This document shows, piece after piece, positions 22,112 through 42,919 of a stretch of 64,000 nucleotides of DNA (positions are counted from its first letter, which is position 1; every line of letters begins with the position of its first letter). The notes beneath the pieces are model-generated. The model did no database searches, was not told where the DNA came from, and saw nothing but the letters and a program-made list of their open reading frames with translations. The position numbers and the translations under genes were made by a program. Source of the DNA: Chondrosia reniformis (lineage: Eukaryota; Porifera; Demospongiae; Chondrillida; Chondrillidae); the NCBI GenBank assembly GCA_947172415.1, contig OX359193.1, positions 444,501 through 508,500 of the forward strand, given 5' to 3'.

Positions 22112-25100
22112 ATGTCTGAAGGTTTAGGATTCCACAATCTTCCCTTTATGGCCCACAGGAAAACTGTGAAGCGAGGTTTCGAGTTTACCATCATGGTTGT
22201 CGGTAGGTCATAATTTCAAACTGCACCATTTCCTGCGATCCTGAACTCTCTCAAGCTTTAGACACTTAGCTTCTTAGCTAAAGTAACTTGTATAAGGATC
22301 CATTTGAAGGAATTGGATAGTTTATACATTCATGATAGATATTTACAGAATATTGATAAGATCTGCACGTGAAATGGAAGCCATTTAAGGTATCCTGGAT
22401 TTCCCTAGAGACACGAGAACACATGTCGTTTAAGTTCTCTTTGTGGTTTGGCAAAATTTATTAAATATCTCCTTTTAAGAGATTAGTGTTACTTTACATA
22501 TAATGACCTATTGTGAATTATAAATTATTCTTATGTGTAAATATGCATGAAACACTGCATCAGACTATCATAGCATCTGATGATTGAAGTGATGCGTTGG
22601 TGGGTGTATCTGGTGGGTGATGATTATAAAAACAATTATATCTTATCATGTATGTTTAACCTTCTCCTCTCTATCATTACTTGTTGCACCATTCACCTCT
22701 GACTGGCTGCTGAATGATAATGATGTCACATGTACATTATACATTTGATTTCAAACTTGAACTATTCTTTGAATTTCTCTTCTGGTTTCGTTGTAATTGT
22801 CAAATATTTTGCTTTAGTTTTCTTAACTATATTCATAGACCCATGTGACCCATAGAGTGTTATGGTCCTGAATAGTTCTGTTATGATTGTTGTGTAATCT
22901 CATTGTAGCAGCTACGTACGTATGTTTGGGTTGGTGTTGATCAGTTAGAAAATTATGTTGAAATCCATTAATTTTCCATGTCCACTGGTAGTGTTACGAA
23001 CACTCATTTTACAATTCTGATTAATCCATCCATCCATCCATCCATCAATCCATCCATCCATCCATCCATCCATCCATCCATCCATCCATCCATCCATCCA
23101 TCCATCCATCCAAACATCTATCCATCCATCCACCCACCAATCTCCATTTCCTCCATTAAGGTGAGAGTGGACTGGGAAAGTCAACTTTGGTGAATACACT
23201 CTTCATGACAGACCTATATGGAGAGAGAGTGTTCCCGTCCACCGTTGGTAAGAGATCTCATGTGCAGACCATTTAGATCCAATTGAAAGTATCATTCCTT
23301 CAAGATGCATCAAACGTTTTATGTGTTGTTGATGAATGATTGCTTGTGTACTGTCTAAGTTTGTTTCATTATATTTTAAGATTTTAAGTTTATACTGTGT
23401 TTATTTGTTTGTTTATTAGATCGTATCAAGAAAACTGTCAACATTGACACATTTTCAGTGGATATTGAAGAAAAGGGGGTGAAATTGCGGTTGACAGTTG
23501 TTGATACTCCGGGTTTTGCTGATGCAGTTGATAATACTGATTCGTAAGACATCCGTCTCCATGACAACAATTGTACCTGTTGACTGCTCCATTTTGATTG
23601 TTTGTTTGTTTGTATGCAGTTGGAAGCCAATAATCAACTATGTCAACGAACAGTACGATAACTACTTCAGAGATGAATCAGGTTTAAATAGACGAAACTT
23701 GGAAGATCACAGAGTACACTGTTGTTTATATTTCATCAGTCCTTCTGCACACGGGTGAGTAAGTGTATGCGCCTTCCAAGACATGAAATTGTTAGTTAAT
23801 TTGAGAGCAAAGATATTGTTGAACCTAGTTAATTAAGTGGAAGTGTTGCTATTCTTCATATTCATTTGATTGGATGTAACAAAAAGCCAAAAATACAATT
23901 TAAAGTCATTTTTTCCTTTTCTTAATCGTTTGTACATTAAAAATAGTATAATGCATATTTACAGTCAGTTATTGAATAATACTATATAGTACTTACTAAT
24001 GGAATTCCAATTCATGTGTGTATATAAGTGTTTTTAACTTTGATGCATAGTAATTCACTGAAGAGCCACCTTTTATAGGACAATTTAAACTACGTACGTA
24101 GTACCTTCTAACCAGTGTTACTATAAACCAGCAGTTCACTAATACGTATGTTTTGTTTGTAAGGAATTACGTTAGTGTAGCTAAATGTAACTTATTCTTA
24201 TTTCTTCACAGGTTACGTCCAATTGATATCAAATTTATGAAGGAGCTACACAATTTGGTGAATATCATACCTGTTATAGCAAAGGCTGACACATTGACAA
24301 TCTCCGAAATTAAAAAGTTAAAACAGACGGTGAGGAATGTGAACTTCACTATAGTTACGTAGTTACCTTTCTTGCTCCACTATTCATGACTCATGATCAG
24401 TTAGTTCTGTCTGATATATACCATCTAATTGGGACCACAGAAATGTCACAGAGAACACCATCCAGAAACTCACGATAGTTGAAGGAACGAATGGGGGTGT
24501 GGCAGTGGGAGGAAAGGATGGGGGTGTGGCAGTGGGAGGAACGGATGGGGGTGTGGCAGTGGGAGGAACGGATGGGGGTGTGGCAGTGGGAGGAAAGGAT
24601 GGGGGTGTGGCAGTGGGAGGAATGGATGGGGTATGGCAGTGGGAGGAATATGTGGGAGTGTGATAGTGGGAGGAGTTTGTGGGAGTGTGATAGTGGGAGG
24701 AGTTTGTGGGTGTGTGGTAGGGGGAGGAGTATGTGGGAGTGTGGTAAGGGGAGGAGTATGTGGGTGTGTGGTAAGGGGAGGAGTATGTGGGTGTGTGGTA
24801 AGGGGAGGAGTATGTGGGTGTGTGGTAAGGGGAGGAGTATGTGGGTGTGTGGTAAGGGGAGGAGTATGTGGGTGTGTGGTAAGGGGAGGAGTATGTGGGT
24901 GTGTGGTAAGGGGAGGAGTATGTGGGTGTGTGGTAAGGGGAGGAGTATGTGGGTGTGTGGTAAGGGGAGGAGTATGAGGGTGTGTGGTAAGGGGAGGAGT
25001 ATGTGGGAGTGTGGTAAGGGGAGGAGTATGTGGGAGTGTGGTAAGGGGAGGAGTATGTGGGTGTGTGGTAAGGGGAGGAGTATGTGGGTGTGTGGTAAGG

Positions 25101-27354
25101 GGAGGAGTATGTGGGTGTGTGGTAGGGAGAGATGCAACTTGCACAGTCATACTCTCAGCACCGAAAGACCATTTTACCTTTCCAGTTCTGGTCACCCTGT
25201 CTTTCTGTGTCTCCAATAACAAGTAGCAGTTCTTCACTTCTGATCCTTCTCTTGTTTTGACAGATCCTTCAAGAGATCCAGCAAAATAGCATTCAAGTCT
25301 TTGTGCCAGACCTGTATGAAGACGACGATAGTGGCAATGCTGAGATTGCAGAGATTAGGAACAGTATTCCGTTTGCAGTCATTGGTAGCACCACCCTTCT
25401 AGAGGTCAACGGAAAGAAAGTTAGAGGAAGACTCTACCCTTGGGGAGTAGTGGAAGGTTGGTTGCTGATCTCTACCTGTCTGTAGCAACTCTGTACCTGT
25501 CTGTAGCAACTCTGTACCTGTCTGTGGCAACTCTGTACCTGTCTGTAGCAACTCTGTACCTGTCTGTAGCAACTCCCTACCCGTCTCATTAATCTCTCTG
25601 TACGTAGTTGAAAATAGACGGCATAGTGACTTCCTGTTGCTTCGAGACATGTTGATAAAGACGCACATGCAGGACCTGAAGGAAATCACTCAAGATGTAC
25701 ACTATGAAAACTTTAGAAAGAAGAAACTGACTGAAACTGGAGGAGTGTCACCTTACACCCGGTTAGGATTACCACTTGTCTCCTTGTTGTCTGTATTGTG
25801 TAGCTCTGATATGTCTTGGACACTCTATTGATAGCCACATGACTATCACATGACTATCACATGACTATCACATGGGTACCATATGATCTTATTATTGGTA
25901 ACTTTGTGCTCTTAATCACAGCTCAAAGAACATCACTCCTGACGTGCCTGATGGAAATGCTGAGAACCCAGAAGAACTCAAGCACAAGGTAATTCCAGTC
26001 CCTCTCTGTGTATAACATGTTGTTAATGTGCATCCATGTACACTGACCAATGTGCTAGACCAGTGGTTGGCTCTAGGATATTTGGAATGTGTAGTGTATA
26101 AAGAGATTTGAGAGACAGAGAGTTGTAAGTTGGGAAAGTAAACAGTAGGAGATCTGGCAATGTGGTCAAGTTACATAAGTACTATAGTCCATTCCTCAAG
26201 TTCTCCAGTGTACTACATGTGTATTGTGGCAATTGTGTCCCTATGTAGTCAATTGTGTCCCTATGTAGTCAATTGTGTCCCTATGTATATAGTCAATTGT
26301 GTCCCTATGTAGCCAATTGTGTGATTAGTTAGCCAATTGTGTCCCTATGTATGTAGCCAATTGTGTCCCTATGTAGCCAATTGTGTCCCTATGTAGCCAA
26401 TTGTGTCCCTATGTATGTAGCCAATTGTGTCCCTATGTAGCCAATTGTGTCCCTATGTAGCCAATTGTGTCCCTATGTATGTAGCCAATTGTGTCCCTAT
26501 GTAGCCAATTGTGTCCCTTTGTAGCCAATTGTGTCCCTATGTAGCCAATTGGTCCCTATGTATGTAGCCAATTGTGTCCCTATGTAGTCAATTGTGTCCC
26601 TATGTAGCCAATTGGTCCCTATGTATGTAGCCAATTGTGTCCCTATGTAGCCAATTGTGTCCCTATGTAGCCAATTGTGTCCCTATGTAGCCAATTGTGT
26701 CCCTTTGTAGCCAATTGTGAGATTAGTTAGCCTATTATAGCAGGTATTGTTTACCATTGCTGTCCTATTAGCACCATCTCTAAACTTATAGTTCATCTGA
26801 AAAGGGATGATTTAAGCTCATTAGTATTAATGAATTGTGACATTGTGTTTTCTCATGTCTGCTTGTTTTGCACCTATATCAGGTGATGTCAGTGTGTAAA
26901 TATATGTATCAAGTCATGTTCATATGTAATCGATGCAAGTTGATGCCAATCACAGCATATATATGTATGTGAAACAGGCTTATTGTATACCATATATTTA
27001 TATAAATGTTCCTCTTAATTGCTATATATAGTATTGATTCTTTATCTCTTAACATCTGGTTGCCATGGTAGCCATGCTGTTGTTCATTCCAATTTGAGTG
27101 ATTGTATAGTATTTCAGTCTAATATTGACAGTTATAACATTTGCCTTAGTAAGCTAGTTTGGTCATGTTTTGCAGTGTAGCCAATTCTCAAGGAATTTAA
27201 CACTTTCTCTTGACTGTTCATTTCTTGATTTCCAGTTATAAGGACCTACTAGCGTTACCATTTTATATGTTTTTCTTTACAGATTAAGCAGATGGAGGAA
27301 CAGATGAGAATGTTGAAGGCTGCCCTTGGCAAGGACGACGCGGCGGCAGTGTGA
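22112..27354 (+). CDS. Septin, SEPT2 group (copy A)
   Basis: Nine exons: 22112-22202, 23161-23247, 23420-23543, 23620-23754, 24212-24329, 25264-25456, 25608-25761, 25922-25988, 27283-27354. They give 346 residues. The P-loop is GESGLGKST (about residues 31-39), G3 is DTPG (about 88-91), G4 is AKAD, and the septin unique element contains [14 protein letters not shown] short C-terminal coiled coil follows. Septins bind GTP and form hetero-oligomeric filaments at the cleavage furrow and cortex. [13 protein letters not shown] and [11 protein letters not shown] place it in the SEPT1/2/4/5 group. The start at 22112 is chosen because upstream in-frame codons have no similarity. It is followed 351 bp later by a tandem paralogue. 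Confidence 0.93.
23025..23135. repeat. (TCCA)n microsatellite before septin A exon 2
   Basis: About 25 TCCA units, with a few variants, end some 25 nt from the exon 2 acceptor. The array would serve as or extend the pyrimidine-rich tract of this 3' splice site. Confidence 0.97.
24478..25128. repeat. 27-bp minisatellite in septin A intron 5
   Basis: About 24 copies of a G-rich, 27-bp unit with core GGAGGAGTATGTGGGTGTGT. Copies at the left edge are a distinct subtype (GGATGGGGGTGTGGCAGTGG). Because the unit is a multiple of three, several frames of about 250 codons stay open; they are not genes. Confidence 0.98.
25470..25585. repeat. 21-bp tandem repeat in septin A intron 6
   Basis: Five to six copies with core CTGTAGCAACTCTGTACCTG, starting about 18 nt after the exon 6 donor and filling almost the whole intron. 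Confidence 0.95.
26224..26725. repeat. 20-bp minisatellite in septin A intron 8
   Basis: About 25 copies of a 20-bp unit, AATTGTGTCCCTATGTAGCC, some with an extra TATG insertion at a regular spacing, which gives a 20/24-bp mixed array. Confidence 0.97.
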
Positions 27355-27705
27355 TGTCCGACCAAGCCCACAGAGTAACACATTCAAACACTTTAAATAC
27401 CATATCATGCTTTTCTAGTAGAAATACCATTTTCAGTCAAAAGCGTAGTCGTGTTTTATACATAGAATTTTCTTCAGCTATTATATACAATGTCAGATCA
27501 CATTTGTGAATTATATTATTCAAAATGGCGACCCGTCCCAGGAAATCTGATTAAATAGCGTCGTAGCTGTGGTTGATTGAACAAACTGTTGTGGTAAGAT
27601 AGTCCCACGATAGAGCCATCGGATAAGGTAACATCACGGTCTTGTGTGGGTATCAGTTAACATTGTCTATATAGCGAGGATCTGTGAGGTATTTAGAGGA
27701 GTGGT

Positions 27706-30700
27706 ATGGACCAAATAGCCGGCTTAAAAATACAAATGATGAACAGGCGTAAGCTCGCCCGAAAAGGACTCGAATTTACTCTCATGGTTGTTGGTAAGCC
27801 TGCGTAGATTTACAAGGATTCCAACTGCTGTGTAGTTGAGGTTTGGTTGAAGACATTTTAACGTGCTGTTTCTCTCTCCAAAACTAGGAGAAAGCGGTCT
27901 CGGAAAGTCGACGCTGGTAAACTCGTTGTACGACCAGCAAGTTTATCCGAGTAGTGAAATTAATGGTTAGTTTCGCATTCACGGCAATTCTTACATATTG
28001 TATCAAGAACAGGTATATTTGTTTTTTGATCGTCTGTGCAATTAATACTGTCTTTGTGTGTGTACTGTGTTTGTCGTCACGAGACTCGTTCTCTTAATGA
28101 TCAAAGGCGTTTCTGGCTTAAAGAGAGTGTTACTTAGGACTGTAATAAAGTTTTCTACGCGTCTAGTTCCTTTCCTCTTTCCTCAAATGATTTGGTCACT
28201 TGAATACCACATAATTGATTCGCCCCGCTGCCTTCTCTAGGAAGGTACGCATTCCACGCCTTGCTAGGATTAGCCAGAGCCACTGGGCTAGACAGTTGTT
28301 TCTCCTTTCATTAGTAACCCCGGGGGCTTTTATCTCAGATCTTTTAATATCTTCCACACTCACCTGCAACTGCTTAGCAGTTCTATAAGTGACTTGCTTG
28401 CGTTGTTAATGTACTTCTTATTGGTATGAATGCCATCTGCATAAGACATTAATATAAACTCCAATTAGCATATACATGTAATGATACAAATTGCACATAT
28501 ATAGTGATTTTTTATAATTTATTATCATGCTTTTGTTTTTCTGTGTAATTTACCAAACATTTGTTTGTTTTTTATAGCATGTTTATGTGTTCCTCTTCCA
28601 TCCAGTGTACCCATACATGTTCTAATTGACCTTTAATGACTTAATGGCATACTTAGAAAGGATCTGGTTTTGTATGTCTTTTGAGGCTAAAGTGGACAAT
28701 ATTGTCGTACGTACACCTGTGTTTGGAGGGACAGGTGTAGTCAATGAATGGAATGACCATTGTTCAACCTGTATAAGTTTACATGCGTGGGCTAAACTGT
28801 ATAATTGTATTAACTAGATCCTTCTTTGCTTTATGTCCACTGATTAGAAGTTTCATTGATTGGGCCGCCACAGCCACTCCATTGTGTGCTCTTATTTTCT
28901 TAGAGTCCTCTTAGACAGCTGCTATGTGCTCTTATTTCCTTAGAGTCCTCTTAGACAGCTGCTATGTGCTCTTATTTCCTTAGAGTCCTCTTAGACAGCT
29001 GCTATGTGCTCTTATTTCCTTAGAGTCCTCTTAGACAGCTGCTATGTGCTCTTATTTTCTTAGAGTCCTCTTAGACAGCTGCTATGTGCTCTTATTTCCT
29101 TAGAGTCCTCTTAGACAGCTGCTATGTGCTCTTATTTCCTTAGAGTCCTCTTAGACAGCTGCTATGTGCTCTTATTTTCTTAGAGTCCTCTTAGACAGCT
29201 GCTATGTGCTCTTATTTCCTTAGAGTCCTCTTAGACAGCTGCTATGTGCTCTTATTTAGTGACTGTTAGGCATAGCATATCTCTTTATATAATAGAGCTT
29301 GTTCAGTAGCTATAAATTTCTGCTGGACATGAACAATATCACAATTTTTATGTGATTTTATATGTAATATATGTCATACCTTCAGACTTCCTTATATGGT
29401 ATTTATGACTTGAGGACTGTTGATACAGCTACATCTGCAGGTTGTAGTCAATTGTGCCATGTCAAAGTTGAAAAACATTCACAGATAGTCCTCCTTTCTT
29501 TGAAGCTATTTACCATATACTTACAAAGGTGTTGTGTAACTGCTATGGGATATTACATGTACCACTGCATCCTTTGGAGTAATGGAGTTTACATAAGTTA
29601 TTACTTCGTAGTCATTGCAATAACTGCTCCTTCGGTAGACTTTACTTGAGGTCTTTTTGTGAGAATCCGTGACACTCTGACACTCTGACTAGCTACTTGA
29701 ACCCAGGGCCTGTTGTGTTATGATATTTTCTATCTATTACTTGGCTAACATTAATGATGGTTTTATTGCCCCATTTAGACCACGAAATTAAAAAGACTGT
29801 TGAAATTCATACATTCACAGTTGACATAGAAGATCAAGGCGTGAAGCTGAAACTGACTGTAGTGGATACACCGGGTTTTGGGGATTCAGTTAATAACAGC
29901 GATTGGTGAGTAGTGTCTTAGGACTCCCTTGCACATCTTCAATATTGCCTCCACTCTAATGCCCCGCCCACCTGTCATTAGTCAACAGTTGATAAGCTGA
30001 CCTCTGACCTCTGCCTTGTCAGTCAATGGGACTAATGTTGTTATGACCATCAAAAGAGTGTCTGGTGATGTAATCCACAGTTTCACTAAATCCTGCTGAG
30101 TTAATGTCTGATCTAGCAACTAGGCTATCCTTTGATAATGCCCTTCAAGAGTTTAAGAGTTCTTTTTGTTGGTACATGAGTAAGTCCCTTGGATGGATTA
30201 GTTTGGTGAAAGGGTAAGTCCCTTGGGTGGATTAGTTGGGTAAGTCCCTTGGGTGGATTAGTTGGGTAAGTCCCTTGGGTGGATTAGTTGGGTAAGTCCC
30301 TTGGGTGGATTAGTTGGGTAAGTCCCTTGGGTGGATTAGTTGGGTAAGTCCCTTGGGTGGATGTTGCTAATCTTGTGGCCAGTTAATGGTGCTGACTTGT
30401 GTTTTAAAGTTATATTACCACGGCACACAAATGAGCACTTTCTGCCAATGTACGTGCGACAAATATTCTCCCTGTCCCCCTTTGGGAGCCACTCTGTGAC
30501 TCATGTGTTGTTTAATTGAGCACCAGTGGCACTACAAATTGATACAGGGCACTTCCATATTTGGACATATAATTGGATGAGTTTGTGAATGTGTCCTTGT
30601 TTGAGAATAATTGTATTTTATGAGGTTTGTGGTAGCAATGTTGATTCAATGAACTACAGCATCAAAAGGGTACCATTTTATTATATAAACTTTAAGATAA

Positions 30701-32914
30701 TTCACCTTAAGCACCCTTTTCCTATAAAATTGACTTTATAATAAAACTACCATTTACTGTGTTGGTGTTGAATTCATAGATTATGCAACTGAACTCTGGA
30801 GGCAATCTCTTGTATATTTGTGTTCCTCGTGAGTTTGTTGACTTTCCATTTTATTGTTTGTTTGTATGCAGTTGGAAGCCAATAATCAACTACATCAACG
30901 AACAGTACGATAACTACTTCAGAGATGAATCAGGTTTAAATAGACGAAACTTGGAAGATCACAGAGTACACTGTTGTTTATATTTCATCAGTCCTTCTAC
31001 TCACGGGTGAGTAAGTGTATGCGTGGAAGAATACATTAAGATTTTAGATCAACCATTTCATGTAATTGGTCAATTTTGTACATATTCATACTATATTATT
31101 GATATCAAAGGAGTTAATAGAGATAGAGATGTCCTCTTCAAGCAGCTGTTGGCAGAAGTGATTTTAAAATGGCTGTTATGTGGAGTTAATCTCATAGTTA
31201 GTTGTAGAAATATTTCAAGTGTGTTTACACCTATTGAGGAACTAATGGGAAATTCCCTATAGACCTGCTAAAGTAAGTAAAGTGAAGTGTCTTTCTCAAG
31301 TGACCATTGGGAAGGGTCTAACATTCAACTTACAGACAATGATCTTTATAACTTCAATGATGCTATATTGAATAGATACTATAGATTTTGTTTCCTTATC
31401 TTTCAGGTTACGTCCAATTGATATCAAATTTATGAAGGAGCTACACAATTTGGTGAATATCATACCTGTTATAGCAAAGGCTGACACATTGACTCGGAAT
31501 GAGATCAAGAGATTGAAACAGAAGGTAAGTACAAGTGATTATGATCTGTCGATATGTTTACGAAATGCTTTGCACTCAAATCACCTGCAGTTTCAATCAG
31601 TCAATGAGATCTGTGTAATTCATTTTCTATATCTTTTGAATGATACAATGTTCAACTCTTTGAACATCTAAATTGAGTTTGGGTTTAATATTTTGGTCCA
31701 ATATTTCAAACCCAAGGGTTTTCATCTGCAACTGATAGATTTTGTTTTCAGAAGAGTTTTATGAAGAAAGATGTACCATCCGAAAGAAACTTTGATGCAG
31801 TTGGAAGGAATTCTTATTTAGTATTATATTCTATAGGTTTTACAAGAGATCCAGGAGCATCGTATTCAAGTGTTTGTGCCAGAAGTTGACGAAGAAGATT
31901 CTCCTCTAGTTCGTGAGATGAGATCGTGTGTCCCCTATGCCGTGATCGGAGGGGACAGGCTGTTGGAAGTGAATGGAAAAAAGATCCGAGGAAGACAGTA
32001 TCCTTGGGGTGTTGTAGAAGGTGAGTAGTTCTTGTTTAGAACCTCCTATTGTGTTTGGTCAGGTGAAGAAGAAGACAAAAAAACTGTAGCTCACATATTA
32101 AGCAATGTAGTTATTTTCAGAGTAGTTGTGGTTTCACTTATCAGTACTCTTTTCTGTGATGCAGTTGAGAACAAGGAACATAGTGACTTTCTCCTCCTGC
32201 GGCAGATGATGATCCAGACGCACATGCAGGATCTCAAGGACATTACGCAAGAGATTCACTATGAAAACTTTAGAAAGATGAAGTTAATGGAGACAGACAA
32301 GTCAGTAAAGTGAGTGCTTTTGACTGTTTCAATGTACTTAGGAAGTTGTTATTCCCTCATATTTATAATATGTGAGTTATTAGTTTTTTTAAATAATTTG
32401 TGTTAAATAATAGTTTATATTAATTACAGTGGTATTACATATCATATAATATCCTTACAGTGGTATTGGAGAGGCTGTGGATGGACAGGAACAGAATAAA
32501 GAAATTCTTGAGAAACAGGTATCTTAGACCATGAATGTGTGAACATTTTTAAACACATAATAATATATATTTGTCACTGTTGTCACTATACTTCTGAGTT
32601 ACTAGTATATCAGTCTGCGAATGAATCTTTTTTAGCTAGTGGAATATGCTTCACTCATAACTCCTTTCATCTTCTGTGTTTGTGAGATATTCCATAGTTA
32701 TTAGTATATCATAACAACACGTACAATGGATGACCCTGGTCTAGTGACTTCTGTTCTTTCTGCATTGTTCCTCAAAGGGCTATGAAATTGTTGTGGTTTG
32801 GTTATCACAATCTAATTACACATATATATTATTGTGTAGATTGCTGAGATGCAACAAAAGATGGCAATGTTGATGGCCAAGTTGGGAGAGAAGGAGACTG
32901 GTGCAGTTGTGTGA
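27706..32914 (+). CDS. Septin, SEPT2 group (copy B)
   Basis: Nine exons: 27706-27793, 27888-27965, 29779-29905, 30872-31006, 31407-31524, 31837-32020, 32165-32309, 32461-32518, 32840-32914. They give 335 residues with the same intron positions and phases as copy [22 protein letters not shown] and [13 protein letters not shown] are present, and a short coiled coil ends the protein. Exon 4 and most of exon 5 are nearly identical in DNA to copy A, while the other exons differ strongly. Introns 2 and 3 are long and carry minisatellites. An AATAAA occurs at 33121. The two septins could pair in the same filament, but that is inference. Confidence 0.93.
28885..29262. repeat. 40-bp minisatellite in septin B intron 2
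   Basis: About nine copies of a 40-bp unit with core CTTAGAGTCCTCTTAGACAG. Only a TTTCC/TTTTC variant separates the copies, so the array is young or homogenised. Confidence 0.97.
30170..30372. repeat. 26-bp minisatellite carrying GGGTAAGT in each unit
   Basis: About seven copies of a 26-bp unit with core GGGTAAGTCCCTTGGGTGGA in septin B intron 3. Each unit contains a perfect consensus 5' splice site (G followed by GTAAGT) on the coding strand. The array lies about 270 nt after the real donor. Confidence 0.95.
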
Positions 32915-33255
32915 TTCTGAACATTTCTTACACGCATTTGCCGTGACCAATGTTCTTGTTTTGTAAACAATACCAAAAAACTAGCATGTAGATATAGAAC
33001 ACCGGCACCCATTAAGAGCATGTGTGTACGAAGTACATTTTTCATCCACCATTTTGTTCTTAAAATAGAAGATTGCACAACTTGAAATTACGCAATTATA
33101 ACCTGTTGGTTGCAAAAATTAATAAACCAAAGTATACAAGCCAATTAATAACCTACATATTATATATTATTTAGGACTGTTCTGTTTTGTGGTGCGAATA
33201 TCAAAGGGCTAATTTAATAAGAACTAAGTTTTGCATAAATTTAACATCTACTAAT

Positions 33256-42654
<9,399 letters not shown>

Positions 42655-42919
42655 GTCCGTTTCTTGGAATGAGATCTAGAGCGAAAATTCGTTTGCTGGC
42701 TGCCTATTAGCACAGCTAGTATCTATGGAAAAATGCTCTCCTATAAAGGTCGCCAAGGATGCAGGCCGAGTGCTCTAGAATGGAACGCACGGTGCAAGAG
42801 ACTTCCCTTTCAAGATGGCGTACCGTTGGGCGTAACTGCGCATGCGCACAACTGATTACTTGCGCAATGTATTCATATCACATGAAGTTAAAATTGCGTA
42901 ATCATCCAATGAAGATGAA
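42655..42919. other. CLTC upstream region and SETD1 3' flank
   Basis: Less than 300 bp between the SETD1 stop codon and the CLTC start. It contains CAAGATGGCG (about 42821), a good YY1 core, and a palindromic TGCGCATGCGCA (NRF1-like) at about 42837. Both fit a TATA-less housekeeping promoter for CLTC. Confidence 0.5.

Noticed and set aside
24397-25237. Open frames of about 250 codons on both strands
   Set aside because: They are produced by the 27-bp array in septin A intron 5; the unit is a multiple of three, so frames stay open without being genes.
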